The notes under the pieces are model-generated. The model saw only the letters and a program-made list of their open reading frames with translations. It was not told the origin of the DNA and searched no databases. DNA of 64,000 bases, from positions 62,001-126,000 of the forward strand of contig JAKITQ010000001.1 of assembly GCA_021647985.1 (NCBI GenBank), read 5' to 3'. The translations under genes and the position numbers were made by a program. Position 1 is the stretch's first letter. Each line of letters opens with the position of its first letter. This document shows positions 1 to 11,235 of this stretch, one piece after another. Source of the stretch: Flavobacteriaceae bacterium. Lineage in GTDB: Bacteria; Bacteroidota; Bacteroidia; Flavobacteriales; Flavobacteriaceae.

Positions 1-1279
1 CCTCATTTTCAGTGATATCCCAAAATGGTTTCATGGCAGGACTACCATCATTATTTTGTTGTTGTGCCGTAGCATCTAAAGTAGTTGATCCTGAATTGAT
101 CAAATGGATGATGCCATTTTTAGCTTTACCTTGAAGTGATTTACCCGTAACTCTTTTTACAGATTCTGGACTCCAGTAGGTGCGTACATCAGAGAATATT
201 TGAGCCGTATTGGTAAGTAAATGACCAAATAGCATGGATACTCCATTTAAACTATCATTTTCTGTAGCCATCATAAAAGCTTGTCGGATACCGTTCCAGT
301 CAAAAGAGGAGTTTAATATAGCTTCCGAAAAATCGCCATTTGGCATATGATCTGTCCATTGGCGTTGCCCTTGAAAACCTGCAATTAATGCGTTTCTTCC
401 TAGAGCTTCTTCACCATAACCCATTTCTTTTAATTTGGGGTTTCCTATCATTAAATCGCGCATGATTAAGGTCATCTTAACTACAATTTCCCATTCCCAA
501 TCTTTTCTTTTATCATCTCCTTTTAAAGCATCAATATTATAATCTTTACCTTCTTCACAATTTTCTAATGTCCATTGTAGGGCTTTTTTATATTCATCTT
601 TGTCATAGATTTCTTCATCAATTCTTCTCATTATTTCTGTTTGGTCTACAAATTCGGTACGCATACCCAAATAATCATGAAAGAAATTTTGATCTACCAT
701 AGAGCCAACAATTCCCATAGACGAATAACCCAGAGATAAATAGGATTTGCCTTTCATTTGGCTAACTGCTAAGCCAGCTTTTACAAAACGCAAAATTTTC
801 TCTTTTACGTCCTCATGAATTTTGGTATCCCCTGTATCTTGTACTTCACGTCCATAAATACTAAAGGTTGGTAAACCCTTTTGGGCATAACCGGCTAAGG
901 CTGCGGCTAAATAAACTGCACCCGGGCGTTCGGTACCATTAAATCCCCAAATTGCTTTTGTAGTATTAGGATCAGCATCCATAACTTCGGTACCATAACA
1001 CCAAGCAGGCGTAACGGTTAAAGAAACTGTTACACCTTCTCTTTCAAATTTATCAGCACATAAGGCTGCTTCTGCAACACCACCAATATTGGTATCGGCA
1101 ATGATACATTCTACTTTTTCACCACTTGGAAATCGTAAATTTTCTTCAATTAGTTTGGCAGCATTTTTTGCCATTTCCATACATTGATCTTCTAGAGATT
1201 CACGAACACCTCTTTCTCTCCCGTCAATTACAGGGCGAATTCCTACTTTTGGTAATCTACCTATTAATCTATTGCTCAT
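1..1279 (-). CDS. fucI: L-fucose isomerase (C-terminus truncated by window edge)
   Basis: Minus-strand translation [33 protein letters not shown]...[27 protein letters not shown]...[22 protein letters not shown] matches the FucI family. Confidence 0.93.
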   Translation of the reverse strand, partial: MSNRLIGRLPKVGIRPVIDGRERGVRESLEDQCMEMAKNAAKLIEENLRFPSGEKVECIIADTNIGGVAEAALCADKFEREGVTVSLTVTPAWCYGTEVMDADPNTTKAIWGFNGTERPGAVYLAAALAGYAQKGLPTFSIYGREVQDTGDTKIHEDVKEKILRFVKAGLAVSQMKGKSYLSLGYSSMGIVGSMVDQNFFHDYLGMRTEFVDQTEIMRRIDEEIYDKDEYKKALQWTLENCEEGKDYNIDALKGDDKRKDWEWEIVVKMTLIMRDLMIGNPKLKEMGYGEEALGRNALIAGFQGQRQWTDHMPNGDFSEAILNSSFDWNGIRQAFMMATENDSLNGVSMLFGHLLTNTAQIFSDVRTYWSPESVKRVTGKSLQGKAKNGIIHLINSGSTTLDATAQQQNNDGSPAMKPFWDITENE

Positions 1280-1335
1280 TTTTTTTTAATTTTGGTATTA
1301 AATAATTGTACTTAATTAATGGAATATGCATTAAT

Positions 1336-3012
1336 TTAACTTTTTACTTGGTTCTTTATTTGTATCAAATCTTTCATTACACTATAAAGTTCAATTTTAT
1401 TTTCGGCAAGTCCAAATGCATCGTGTAATTTTTTATAGATAAGATATAGTTTTTGATATGTTTTAACATTTTCAGGTATTGGCTGGTACACTTTATTTAA
1501 AATTTTGCAGCTTTTTTTCTGTAGATCATTGTATGGAATGTTTATTCCTTCGCTCAAATATGCGGCATGAGCGCCCATAAGTGCGGCACCCAAAGCAACT
1601 GTTTCATCTATCGCAGCGATTTTCATGGGTTTATTAATTATATCCGCATAGATTTGCATAAACAATGGGTTTTTATGAGAAATACCACCACAGTTTACCA
1701 CTTCGTTGATTACAACCCCTTGACGCTCCATGTCTTCAATAATTACTTTAGCACCAAAAGCAGTACTCTCCATCAATGCTCGATATATTTCAAAATTTTT
1801 TGTTTGTAGTGTTTGTCCAATAATAAGACCTGATAACATGGCATCAGTTAATATACATCTGTTACCATTGTTCCAATCTAAAGCAATAAGACCGCTTGCG
1901 CCGACTTTAATATTTTCAGCCTCTGAAGTTAGATTTTTATGTGTTCTAGTTTTTTTAAGGACTTCTTTGATAAACCAGTCTAGAATATCACCTACGGCAC
2001 TTTGACCAGATTCTATTCCGTAATAATTTGGCAAAACAGATTCGGTTGCTACACTTGCAACACCTTTAATATTTGAATTTCCTGTATCTAGATTTCCTAA
2101 AACTAAGTCGCACGTAGAAGTTCCAATAATTTTAACCAAACTACCATCTTTTATTCCTGAGCCAATCGCACCGGCGTGGGCATCCATAATTCCCATGGCA
2201 ATGGGGATGCCTTCTTGCATACCAAATTCGTCTGCCCATGCTTTGGATAATGTGCCACTGTTATAATCGTTGGAATATGTTTTTTTTGGTAAGGTTTTCA
2301 ATATTCTAGTAAGATCTGGATGTAAGGCTCTTATAAATTCTTTATCAGGAAAACCTCCCCAAGCTTCGTTGTAAAGTGCCTTGTGACCAGCAGCGCAAAT
2401 ATTCCTTTTAACTTGATCAACATCAGTTAATCCCGCTAAAACTGCTGGGATATAATCACTTAATTCGATCCATGTATAAGCCGCGTCAAAAACCTCTTGA
2501 TCTTCATTGCGACAATGTAAAATTTTAGCCCAGAACCATTCAGAAGAATAGGCTCCACCAATTTTATCCATGTATTGTGGCCTTTTTTCAAGGATTACCT
2601 CACTAATCAAATCGGCTTCTTTATGTGAAGTATGATCTTTCCACATCCAGGCATAGGCATTTAAATTATTTTTAAATGCTTCTAATTTAGATAATGGCTC
2701 TATTTTTTTGGTTACAGGCAAAGGTGTTGAACCAGTTGCATCGACTCCAATTCCGGAAACGGAAGACATAGGTATACCGAGTTCCATATTTTTTGATTTT
2801 GCTTTTTGCAAAGCATTTTTCATAGAACTTACATAATCAACTGCGCTTTGACGTGCAAGTAAACTGTTCGAATCTGAAAGGTAAACACCGTTCAATCCTT
2901 CTTTATAAACTTGTTCAACAGAATTTAATACATTTCCGCTTTTTAAATCCATGGTAAGAACCCGTACTGCGGTAGAACCAAAATCTATTCCTAAAACTAT
3001 TTTCTTGTCCAT
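1336..3012 (-). CDS. FGGY-family carbohydrate kinase, ribulokinase-like
   Basis: IVLGIDFGSTAVRVLTMDL, GIGVDATGSTPLPV, AWMWKDHTSHKEA, IIGTSTCDLVL motifs of the ribulokinase family; immediately upstream of fucI on the same strand. Confidence 0.85.
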   Translation of the reverse strand: MDKKIVLGIDFGSTAVRVLTMDLKSGNVLNSVEQVYKEGLNGVYLSDSNSLLARQSAVDYVSSMKNALQKAKSKNMELGIPMSSVSGIGVDATGSTPLPVTKKIEPLSKLEAFKNNLNAYAWMWKDHTSHKEADLISEVILEKRPQYMDKIGGAYSSEWFWAKILHCRNEDQEVFDAAYTWIELSDYIPAVLAGLTDVDQVKRNICAAGHKALYNEAWGGFPDKEFIRALHPDLTRILKTLPKKTYSNDYNSGTLSKAWADEFGMQEGIPIAMGIMDAHAGAIGSGIKDGSLVKIIGTSTCDLVLGNLDTGNSNIKGVASVATESVLPNYYGIESGQSAVGDILDWFIKEVLKKTRTHKNLTSEAENIKVGASGLIALDWNNGNRCILTDAMLSGLIIGQTLQTKNFEIYRALMESTAFGAKVIIEDMERQGVVINEVVNCGGISHKNPLFMQIYADIINKPMKIAAIDETVALGAALMGAHAAYLSEGINIPYNDLQKKSCKILNKVYQPIPENVKTYQKLYLIYKKLHDAFGLAENKIELYSVMKDLIQIKNQVKS

Positions 3013-3143
3013 ATTTATTATAAAATTCAGCTTTTATTTTTAATCAAAATCTATTATTAGCATTTTAACTTCAAAAACAAAATTAGAATTATTAAATTAA
3101 ATGGAAGGTTAAAATAATATATGTATTTAATAAAATTATAGAA

Positions 3144-3172
3144 TTGATTGATATTAAATTAAAATATATTTG
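3144..3172 (+). promoter_or_regulatory. Putative Bacteroidota-type promoter TTG-N18-TATATTTG
   Basis: TTG at 3144-3146 and TATATTTG (TAnnTTTG) at 3165-3172. Confidence 0.4.
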
Positions 3173-3212
3173 TGATATTAATTAATGTTTGGTTTAAATT
3201 GTTTGGTTAAAA

Positions 3213-3240
3213 AAGACTACTTTTCTAAGTAGTCTTTTTT
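3213..3240 (+). terminator. Rho-independent terminator-like hairpin (possible attenuator)
   Basis: AAGACTACTT-ttct-AAGTAGTCTT followed by a T run. Confidence 0.6.
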
Positions 3241-3290
3241 TTAATATGTCTATTTTTATAAATTATTTTCCATTTTATTAAACTTAATAT

Positions 3291-4418
3291 ATGAAAAATT
3301 CAATAATAATTATTTTCCTACTTTCTATTTTTTTTATTCAAGCTCAAAATGATCAAAAAATAGCATTTGGTCCGTATATTCAACAAATGAGTACTAAAGA
3401 TGCTACTTTATGCTGGTCGACCATTGAAGGGGAGTCCACAATAACTTTTCCTAAAGGTAAAACAGATACTATTAGAAGCTATAAACAACATAAAATTCAT
3501 TTGGCAAATTTAAAACCAAATACAAAATATGCCTATGATGTGCTTAACGATGGATCGGATGAAGGCAAGGGTATATTGACTACTTTTCCTGATAAATCAA
3601 TTCCATTTAATTTTGTCGCTATTGGTGATTCACGTAGTAGACATGATGTGCATGCGAAAATTGTGAAAAAAATTCAAGAAAAGAACCCGAGATTTGTAAT
3701 AAATTCAGGCGATTTGGTAGGAAATGGTTTATCAATAAAAGATTGGGAGGCTTTTTTTAAGGTGAACAAAGAATTTATGAAGAACACTCCTTATTACCCT
3801 GTTTTGGGGAATCATGAAAAGGACTCACCATATTATTATGATTTTTTCGATTTACCGAATAATGAAAGGTATTATTATTTTACTGTTGGAGATGCTCTTT
3901 TTATTGTTTTGGATAGTGAAGGATTAAGAACAACTGTTCCAGCCTATGTTAAAGGGGATAAGCAGGATCAATTTTGGTATGATTCAGGTATTGAATATTT
4001 AAAAACACAAAAAATTTGGTTAGAAAATGTGCTAAATTTAAATAAAGATGCTGGTTTTATATTTGTTTTTCAACATTTACCTTTATACAGTGTAAAGAAA
4101 AGTCGTGTGGAAGAATCTAAAATGGCTAGAAAATTTTGGGGTGATATTTTTTTTCGTCATGGGGTTCAGGTTTTTTTAAATGGTCATGATCATCATTATC
4201 ATCATGCCATAGATAACGGTGTGCATTTTATTACTGCCGCTGGCGCAGGTGCTCCATTGTATAAAGTAGATGCTCCGCAGCCAGAAACAGTAAACTACAA
4301 AGAAATAGAGCATTTTATCAATGTTGAAGTAAATAAAGATACCGCTGTTTTACATGTAATAGATATTGATGGAAATGAATTTGATACTATTGAAATAAAA
4401 AGAAGAAATACCAAGTAA
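3291..4418 (+). CDS. Metallophosphoesterase, purple-acid-phosphatase-like, secreted
   Basis: Signal peptide; FVAIGDSRSRHD, NSGDLVGNG, VLGNHEKD, LNGHDHHYHH metallophosphoesterase motifs. Confidence 0.85.
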   Translation: MKNSIIIIFLLSIFFIQAQNDQKIAFGPYIQQMSTKDATLCWSTIEGESTITFPKGKTDTIRSYKQHKIHLANLKPNTKYAYDVLNDGSDEGKGILTTFPDKSIPFNFVAIGDSRSRHDVHAKIVKKIQEKNPRFVINSGDLVGNGLSIKDWEAFFKVNKEFMKNTPYYPVLGNHEKDSPYYYDFFDLPNNERYYYFTVGDALFIVLDSEGLRTTVPAYVKGDKQDQFWYDSGIEYLKTQKIWLENVLNLNKDAGFIFVFQHLPLYSVKKSRVEESKMARKFWGDIFFRHGVQVFLNGHDHHYHHAIDNGVHFITAAGAGAPLYKVDAPQPETVNYKEIEHFINVEVNKDTAVLHVIDIDGNEFDTIEIKRRNTK

Positions 4419-4437
4419 TTATTTTAATAGAATAGGA

Positions 4438-4790
4438 TAGTAAGTATATTAAATTGTTTAAAACAAAAAGAACATTTGAGAAACCTTCAAATAAATTGTA
4501 AAAGTCCAGTTTATTATTAATATTGTCTGGTCTTGTGTGTGATGCAATTATTAACAGATCATCTTTTTTTATAAAGTAATCATAGTCAAATTTATTATTA
4601 TCGGTATTCCACTTTACATTTATATTGTTGATTTATTCTATTTTCTGCAAAAGTGAATTGAATTAATCGATTTCCAATATCTTTAACTTCAATGTCATTG
4701 ATTTTTGTGATTTCTTTTCCTGCTATTTTATCTTTAAGTGCATAGTTTTTTAATCCTTTATTCTGTAGAAATATACCACAGGAATTAAAG
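4438..4790 (-). pseudogene. Remnant of an unidentified CDS
   Basis: Two minus-strand frames give continuous protein-like sequence, CGIFLQNKGLKNYALKDKIAGKEITKINDIEVKDIGNRLIQFTFAENRINQQ then INVKWNTDNNKFDYDYFIKKDDLLIIASHTRPDNINNKLDFYNLFEGFSNVLFVLNN, joined by a frameshift with no intact ORF. Confidence 0.4.
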
Positions 4791-5062
4791 GCTAAAGCTT
4801 ATTAGTATTATTGTTATAATCAGGATGTTTCTTTTTCTTATTACCATTAAACGGTTAAAAATAAAAGGTTAAATTGAATATTACAATCAATGAGTTTTTA
4901 CCCTAAGCCTAAAGGGGAAAATCATTGAATGCTTAACTTTTTTGACTCCCTTCAGGGTAAGGGGAAGAACGAAAAAGCTTAACTTATTGACATTGGTCGG
5001 CAAGGCAGGGGCGAACGCCATTCAATTATGGATCAAGCCGTCTACTCGATTGCTTGTCATTT

Positions 5063-6586
5063 TTATTCAAATATTCTATTCTTAAATGATTTTTTCAATG
5101 CAGTAAAATTTTGCTTTGGGTTTTTACAAATATAAATTGTTTGCCAAAGTTCATCAACTTCATCTGAATATGGATTGTAGATTCTTTTTATGGGTTCTAC
5201 GTTTTCAAAATAGGTGCTAAAGAAACTGATTCTAGTATCACCATGACTAAATGCAATTACAGTTTCAGGTATTTCTCCATTTGGCGCCCAAATGTAAAAA
5301 CTACCATGATATGAAAAAGCATTTGGCAAATTGTATTCGGCTTTAAATAAGTTAACAGCACCTGCTTGGCTGTAATGCTTACCCCAAATCAAACAATTTT
5401 CTTGTTCAGATTTAGATAAACTATCAAAAACGGATTTTAGTTCTATCATTGTTTTTTTCCATTTTTCTTTAGAATACCTATCTTCATAACGTATTCCATA
5501 TTTCCCGCCTTCAATTTCTATTTTTTCATACGGATAATCATATTTAATATAATTCTCTAAAGAATAAATTGGTAAACCAAAAGGGATTAATGCTAAACCC
5601 AAAAGTAATAAAAATGACAAGGGGTAAATAATCCATTTGATTTTATTCAAAATTTTAGTTTCCCAAAATACTGCACCAAAAGGCAATAAAGTCAAAATAA
5701 TTGGAAAAAAATAATATTGTTTTCCTTGACTATAGGCCAAAACTAAAGTTGAAATTAATATTGTTAACGCAATTGGAAGATACCTTTTATTTTCTCTTGA
5801 ACTGAATAAATAAACAATTGCTGGAATTATTATCAATAGACTAATTGGGTTTATAGAAAGTATTAATTTCCATATAACATCAAGTGCAATAAGTTTATTT
5901 AGTTGTGTTTCATAAAGTCTATTCATCATTTGAATAAAGGGAAAATCATTAAGAATTTGCCAAATAATGTTGGGAGTTATTATTAAAATAAATAGCAAAA
6001 TGTTTCTCCAAAAGTTTTGTTCAATAAGTGCCTGTCTAATTTTTTTGAAGAAGAATAAAATTGGTAAGCCAATAATGAAAAATAGAATATCATACTTTGT
6101 AAGAAAGCCTAAGCCAATTGTAATTGTCAAATACCAAAGCGTTTTTGCATTAGGAAATTTTACATATTTTGTTAATTGATAAAAACTTAGTACCCAAAAT
6201 AATTGACTAAAAACAACAGGTTGAAACAATTGATGAGATCTCCCAAATCCAGGTGCTATTAAAATAGAAAGTAAAACAAGAAAAACTGCCTTTGTTTTCC
6301 CTCCTAACTCCACTGTTGTTTTAGCAGTATAAATAAGAATAAGAATACTTGCTATATGAACAAATATATGATGAACAAATACTGAGTTTGAGTGAAAAAT
6401 ATTTTGGATGAAAGCCAAAAGTCCAATTAATGGTGGAAATTCCATATATCCAATACCAAGATGATTACCAGCTTCAATATGTAGTAGTTCATCTCCTTGA
6501 AATCCTGTATGGTAATCTGCAAATAAATGTAAAGTCAATTTTATTAGGCAAAAAAAGAATACTACTATTTTAATTTGTTTAGTCAT
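5063..6586 (-). CDS. Glycosyltransferase family 39-like integral membrane protein (ArnT/PMT type)
   Basis: Multiple TM segments; DYHTGFQGDELLHIEAGNHLGIGYMEFPPLIGLLAF N-terminal pattern of ArnT-like GT39. Confidence 0.75.
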   Translation of the reverse strand: MTKQIKIVVFFFCLIKLTLHLFADYHTGFQGDELLHIEAGNHLGIGYMEFPPLIGLLAFIQNIFHSNSVFVHHIFVHIASILILIYTAKTTVELGGKTKAVFLVLLSILIAPGFGRSHQLFQPVVFSQLFWVLSFYQLTKYVKFPNAKTLWYLTITIGLGFLTKYDILFFIIGLPILFFFKKIRQALIEQNFWRNILLFILIITPNIIWQILNDFPFIQMMNRLYETQLNKLIALDVIWKLILSINPISLLIIIPAIVYLFSSRENKRYLPIALTILISTLVLAYSQGKQYYFFPIILTLLPFGAVFWETKILNKIKWIIYPLSFLLLLGLALIPFGLPIYSLENYIKYDYPYEKIEIEGGKYGIRYEDRYSKEKWKKTMIELKSVFDSLSKSEQENCLIWGKHYSQAGAVNLFKAEYNLPNAFSYHGSFYIWAPNGEIPETVIAFSHGDTRISFFSTYFENVEPIKRIYNPYSDEVDELWQTIYICKNPKQNFTALKKSFKNRIFE

Positions 6587-6599
6587 TTATTTGTTTTCC

Positions 6600-7865
6600 C
6601 TATTCCAATATGAGTTTCAATAATCTTTCTGTGTTGTTTTCTTTTTGCATTTTCCCTGCAATTAGTTCAGCATTCTTTTTGTAATTTTTATTGCTTAACA
6701 AGTCCAAAAGAAGTGTTTCAAAGTTGTCTTTATTTAACTTTTTTATTGATGTTCCCATTGTACCGACTTTTAACTTATGAATTATGGTATTCCAAAAGAA
6801 TTGGTCTATAAAATGTGGAATTATTAAACTTGCACATCCATATTTTAATGCTAAATGTGTAGTTCCTGAACCTCCGTGATGAATAACGGCATACATTTTT
6901 GGAAAAATCCAATCGTATGGAATGGTATTTACAAAATAAATATGCTCAGGATATTTTTCTGGTTTTATCAATCCTCCCCAAGCCGTATTAATTATTGCAG
7001 GTATTTTGTGCTTGGACAAAGCATTGACTATTGTATTTGTTTTTTGAGCAGGATTGGTATTTGAAATACTACCAAAAGTAATAAAGACAATCTTATCATA
7101 TTTTTTAATAAATTGATCTAAACTTTTGTCTGTTTCCCAATTTTTAATTTTATTCCGTTCAAAATATCCTACAACATTTGCATTGTTTTTCCAGTTTATA
7201 GGCTGTGGAAATAGAGTAGGCGAGATAGTATAAAACGATTTTGCTTTATTCAGTAATCTTTCTCTAATCTGTAACGGATTTATCGTTTTACCAATTAATT
7301 CTTTGTGGTACTTTTTTGTAGTAAAATAAGTAACCAAGGATAATACAACGTTTGGAAACGAATAACTTAATCTATTTAGAAATTTACCATAATTTCCACC
7401 ACCACCAAACCCAATAATAGAGTGATTGTCAACTTTATGTAGTAAGCAAGGGAATGGGAGAACTAAAATTCCTTTATTAGGGTTTATAAACTCCCACAAT
7501 ATTGGATAAACACATTTATGATTGTAAAAAATATAGTCAGGTTGTTCTTTGTCAATAATTGTTTTTTGTACTAACGTTACTTCTTTATTAATTTTAATTG
7601 ACTTTATAGCCAAAGCAAAAAGTGTTTTTAACCTTTTAAAAATTGAACCGCTTCTGCTCGTTATTACTTTCGATTGTTTGCTTGCAAGTAAAACCTCAAT
7701 AAACTCTTTAGTAAAGCTATAAAAATCATCATTTCCTACAAGGTCTCTAAACTGTTCTGGAAAGACATAAACAATTTCCCATTTTTTTTCTTTAAGTATT
7801 TCTCCTAAAGCCAAAAATGGTTCTATATCGCCACGGCTACCTAATGAAAATAATATTGCTTTCAC
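6600..7865 (-). CDS. UGT-type (GT1) glycosyltransferase
   Basis: ILFSLGSRGDIEPFLALGEIL N-terminus; VIHHGGSGTTHLALKYGCASLIIPHFIDQFFW C-terminal signature. Confidence 0.88.
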   Translation of the reverse strand: MKAILFSLGSRGDIEPFLALGEILKEKKWEIVYVFPEQFRDLVGNDDFYSFTKEFIEVLLASKQSKVITSRSGSIFKRLKTLFALAIKSIKINKEVTLVQKTIIDKEQPDYIFYNHKCVYPILWEFINPNKGILVLPFPCLLHKVDNHSIIGFGGGGNYGKFLNRLSYSFPNVVLSLVTYFTTKKYHKELIGKTINPLQIRERLLNKAKSFYTISPTLFPQPINWKNNANVVGYFERNKIKNWETDKSLDQFIKKYDKIVFITFGSISNTNPAQKTNTIVNALSKHKIPAIINTAWGGLIKPEKYPEHIYFVNTIPYDWIFPKMYAVIHHGGSGTTHLALKYGCASLIIPHFIDQFFWNTIIHKLKVGTMGTSIKKLNKDNFETLLLDLLSNKNYKKNAELIAGKMQKENNTERLLKLILE

Positions 7866-8431
7866 GGATTATTATTTTGTGATATTAAATTCCTTAAAAA
7901 TACTATTTTTGTCAATATAATTTCCATTTTGTCTTTCAATTCCACGCCACCATCTATTCTCAAGATGTCGCATTTTAGTAATGCAATCCAATCATTATGA
8001 ATTTTTAAAGACCTACCGGTAAAGTTAGGGTTTTCATATTGATTAGCCCATTTTAGAAATGCTTTTGAATCCCTTTGCATTGTTTTGTTCGTTAATAATT
8101 TTTCTCCATAACGTTCAGTTTCTCGATTTTCAAGTCGTTGTATTCTAACAGTATTGTTCAAATAAATAAATATTGCTAAATCAAATGAAGTTTCCCATTC
8201 TTTTCCCCAACTTACCATTGAACCACTTACGATGACATTTTCAAACTTTTCAAAATCTGCTTTTAAATTATCATTCCGTTTGTTCAAAGGTATTTTTTCT
8301 TGAAAAGGGGGTTTGGTCTTTTTCCAATAGTAATCGTCAACGTCCAAATGCTTAAAATTCGTTTTGTTTTCAATTTCCTTTGCTAGCGTTGTTGTTCTAG
8401 AACCTGACGCTCCAAATATCAAAATTTTCAT
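7862..8431 (-). CDS. P-loop adenylate/shikimate kinase-like protein
   Basis: MKILIFGASGSRTTTLAKEIE P-loop-like N-terminus; overlaps the downstream GT start by 4 bp. Confidence 0.65.
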   Translation of the reverse strand: MKILIFGASGSRTTTLAKEIENKTNFKHLDVDDYYWKKTKPPFQEKIPLNKRNDNLKADFEKFENVIVSGSMVSWGKEWETSFDLAIFIYLNNTVRIQRLENRETERYGEKLLTNKTMQRDSKAFLKWANQYENPNFTGRSLKIHNDWIALLKCDILRIDGGVELKDKMEIILTKIVFLRNLISQNNNP

Positions 8432-8529
8432 TCCTAAATATCAATGTTTTTGGTTTTCATTATAATGGATTGTGTATGAGTTGTGGCGATTAAAGAAGCA
8501 TTACTTTTCAGTTAAACACAAAACTACAA

Positions 8530-8562
8530 AAAAGTACAAACTTTGAGGTTTGCACTTTCTTA
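8530..8562 (-). terminator. Terminator-like hairpin downstream of katG
   Basis: Minus strand AAGTGCAAAC-ctcaaa-GTTTGTACTTTTTT. Confidence 0.45.
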
Positions 8563-8658
8563 GCCATTACTTATACATCTTGTTAGGCTTTCGTACTTGT
8601 TTTATTATCTATTTCTTTTCAAATAAACATATACGAATGTTATAGTTTATGTTAAGTC

Positions 8659-10923
8659 TTATTTATAAACCAACTCAAATCTATCAAGATTCATTACTTT
8701 TGTCCAAGCAGCAATAAAATCTGTTACAAACTGCTCTTTAGAATCATCACTTGCATAAAATTCTGCTAATGCTCTAAGTTCTGAGTTTGAACCAAATATT
8801 AAATCTGCTCTTGTCGCTGTCCATTTATTTGCTCCTGTTTTGATGTCTTTCCCTACAAACTCTTCTTTAGTGTCAGATGTGGCTTCCCATTGAACGCCCA
8901 TACCTAATAAGTTAACAAAAAAGTCATTGGTAAGTTTATCCTTATTTGTAGTAAATATTCCGTTTTCACTTCCATCAAAATTTGTATTTAATGCGCGCAT
9001 TCCTCCAATTAAAACAGTCATTTCTGGTGCAGTAAGTGTTAGTAATTGTGCCTTATCAACCAGTAATTCTTCAGTAGAAACCGTGTATTTTGTTTTCAAA
9101 TAATTACGAAAACCATCTGCCATTGGCTCAAGGAGGTTAAATGAACTAATATCGGTTTGTTCAATAGTAGCATCTGTACGTCCTGAAGTGAATGGTACTT
9201 TATAGTTAAAACCTGCATTGCTTACAGCTTTTTCTACTCCAACAGTACCTGCCAAAACAATTAAATCTGCTATTGATACTTTTTTTGCACCTGATGTAGT
9301 ATTGAACTTTTTTTGAATTTTCTCTAAAACAGTCAATACTTTTTTCAATTGTTTAGGATTGTTTACTTCCCAATTTACTTGTGGCTCTAATCTAATTCTT
9401 GCGCCATTTGCTCCACCTCTTCTGTCTGAATTTCGATACGTTGAAGCAGAAGCCCAAGCTGTAGAAACCATTTCGCCAATTGATAAATCAGAATTTAAAA
9501 TTTGTTTTTTTAAAGACTCAACATCATTTTTAGTGATTGCTTCATAGTCAGCAACGGGAATTGGATCTTGCCAAATCAAATCCTCCGTTGGGGCTTCTGG
9601 TCCAAGATAAGTAGATTTCGGTCCCATATCTCTATGTGTTAATTTGAACCAAGCTCTTGCAAAAGCTTCATCAAAAGTATCTGGATTTTTATAAAATTTC
9701 CTTGATATTTTTTCATAAATAGGATCAAAACGCAATGCTAAATCTGTCGTGAACATTCCTGGTTTCACCATTTTATCTGAATCATAAGCATCTGGAACCA
9801 TCATTTTTGGGTTTTTAGGCTCCCATTGATGTGCTCCTGCCGGACTTTTTGTTAATTCCCATTCGTTTTCAAATAAATTAAAAAAGAACAAGTGACTCCA
9901 TTTTGCAGGAGTAGATGTCCAAACAACTTCTAAGCCTGATGTAATTGCATCTGCACCTTTTCCAGATTTATAATCACTTTTCCATCCAAAACCTTGCGCT
10001 TCAATACCTGATGATTCAGGGTCTGATCCAACGTGAGATGCGCTTGCAGCTCCGTGTGCTTTACCAAGTGTATGACCTCCAGCAATCAAGGCTACGGTTT
10101 CTTCATCATTCATTCCCATTCTTCCAAATGTTTCGCGAATATCTTTTGCAGCAAGGAGAGGATCTGGATTGCCATTTGGTCCTTCTGGGTTTACATAGAT
10201 TAATCCCATTTGAACTGCTGCTAAAGGCTGTTCAAGCTCTCGATCTCCTTTATAGCGTTTGCTATCGTCTAACCATTTTTCTTCAGAACCCCAATAAACA
10301 TCTTCGTTTGGTTGCCAAACATCTTTTCTACCTCCTGCAAACCCAAAAGTTCTAAAGCCTGTAGATTCTAAAGCTACATTACCTGTAAGAATCATTAAAT
10401 CTCCCCAAGAAATTTTATTACCGTATTTTTTCTTTATAGGCCAAAGCAATCTTCTTGCCTTATCCAAATTGGCATTGTCAGGCCAACTATTTTGTGGCGC
10501 AAATCGTTGTTGTGCAGATCTAGAACCTCCACGTCCATCTCCTGAACGATACGTACCTGCATTGTGCCAAGCCATTCTAATCATAAAGCCTGCATAAGTT
10601 CCGTAATCTGCTGGCCACCAATCTTGAGAGTCTGACATAAGTGCACGTATGTCTTTTTTTAATGCGACATAGTCTAAGCTTTTAAATTCTTTTACATAAT
10701 TAAATTCTTCATTTGTAGGGCTTGTTAACGCAGCGTGTTTACGTAGTAAATCTAAATTCAATCTATTGGGCCACCAATCACTATTACTAGCATTTCTACT
10801 GTTTAAGTTACTTTTTTTAGTAACAGTTGCGCCTGAAATTCCGTCTGTTGATTTGTTGTTATTTTCATTCCCACATGACGTAAGAAGTAATAACAAAATA
10901 ATAAATGATGCTGTTTTTTTCAT
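8659..10923 (-). CDS. katG: Catalase-peroxidase with predicted lipoprotein signal peptide
   Basis: [53 protein letters not shown]-terminus [21 protein letters not shown] has a lipobox. Confidence 0.95.
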   Translation of the reverse strand: MKKTASFIILLLLLTSCGNENNNKSTDGISGATVTKKSNLNSRNASNSDWWPNRLNLDLLRKHAALTSPTNEEFNYVKEFKSLDYVALKKDIRALMSDSQDWWPADYGTYAGFMIRMAWHNAGTYRSGDGRGGSRSAQQRFAPQNSWPDNANLDKARRLLWPIKKKYGNKISWGDLMILTGNVALESTGFRTFGFAGGRKDVWQPNEDVYWGSEEKWLDDSKRYKGDRELEQPLAAVQMGLIYVNPEGPNGNPDPLLAAKDIRETFGRMGMNDEETVALIAGGHTLGKAHGAASASHVGSDPESSGIEAQGFGWKSDYKSGKGADAITSGLEVVWTSTPAKWSHLFFFNLFENEWELTKSPAGAHQWEPKNPKMMVPDAYDSDKMVKPGMFTTDLALRFDPIYEKISRKFYKNPDTFDEAFARAWFKLTHRDMGPKSTYLGPEAPTEDLIWQDPIPVADYEAITKNDVESLKKQILNSDLSIGEMVSTAWASASTYRNSDRRGGANGARIRLEPQVNWEVNNPKQLKKVLTVLEKIQKKFNTTSGAKKVSIADLIVLAGTVGVEKAVSNAGFNYKVPFTSGRTDATIEQTDISSFNLLEPMADGFRNYLKTKYTVSTEELLVDKAQLLTLTAPEMTVLIGGMRALNTNFDGSENGIFTTNKDKLTNDFFVNLLGMGVQWEATSDTKEEFVGKDIKTGANKWTATRADLIFGSNSELRALAEFYASDDSKEQFVTDFIAAWTKVMNLDRFELVYK

Positions 10924-11235
10924 TTTTTTATATTTTTATGCGAGTGTAATGCAAATTAACAGATAATTAAGTTTTTTAATGAATTAAATAAATTGATAGT
11001 TTTTATAACTTCATAGATAATATCGATATTAGGTATTTTTTGGATGTTCGTTAAGATACATTGTTTACACAAGTTAAAGATTATACTTTACACTAAATGG
11101 GTTTCTAACCTTATTGACTTTTATTTTCAAATATTAATGCAAAATTGAAAATTTTTCAGACTTTCTTCATAGCACTTCACTTTGGGTTAAGCAACAAAAC
11201 CCATATTAACTATAGCCATTCTTACCCAGCGTTTT

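Noticed and set aside
5967-6179. Small plus-strand ORFs inside the GT39 and GT1 genes (also 6876..7064)
   Set aside because: Antisense shadow ORFs in AT-rich coding sequence.
9945-10355. 136-aa plus-strand ORF antisense to katG
   Set aside because: Composition (Leu/His/Gln-rich) and position fully inside the conserved katG frame indicate an antisense artefact.
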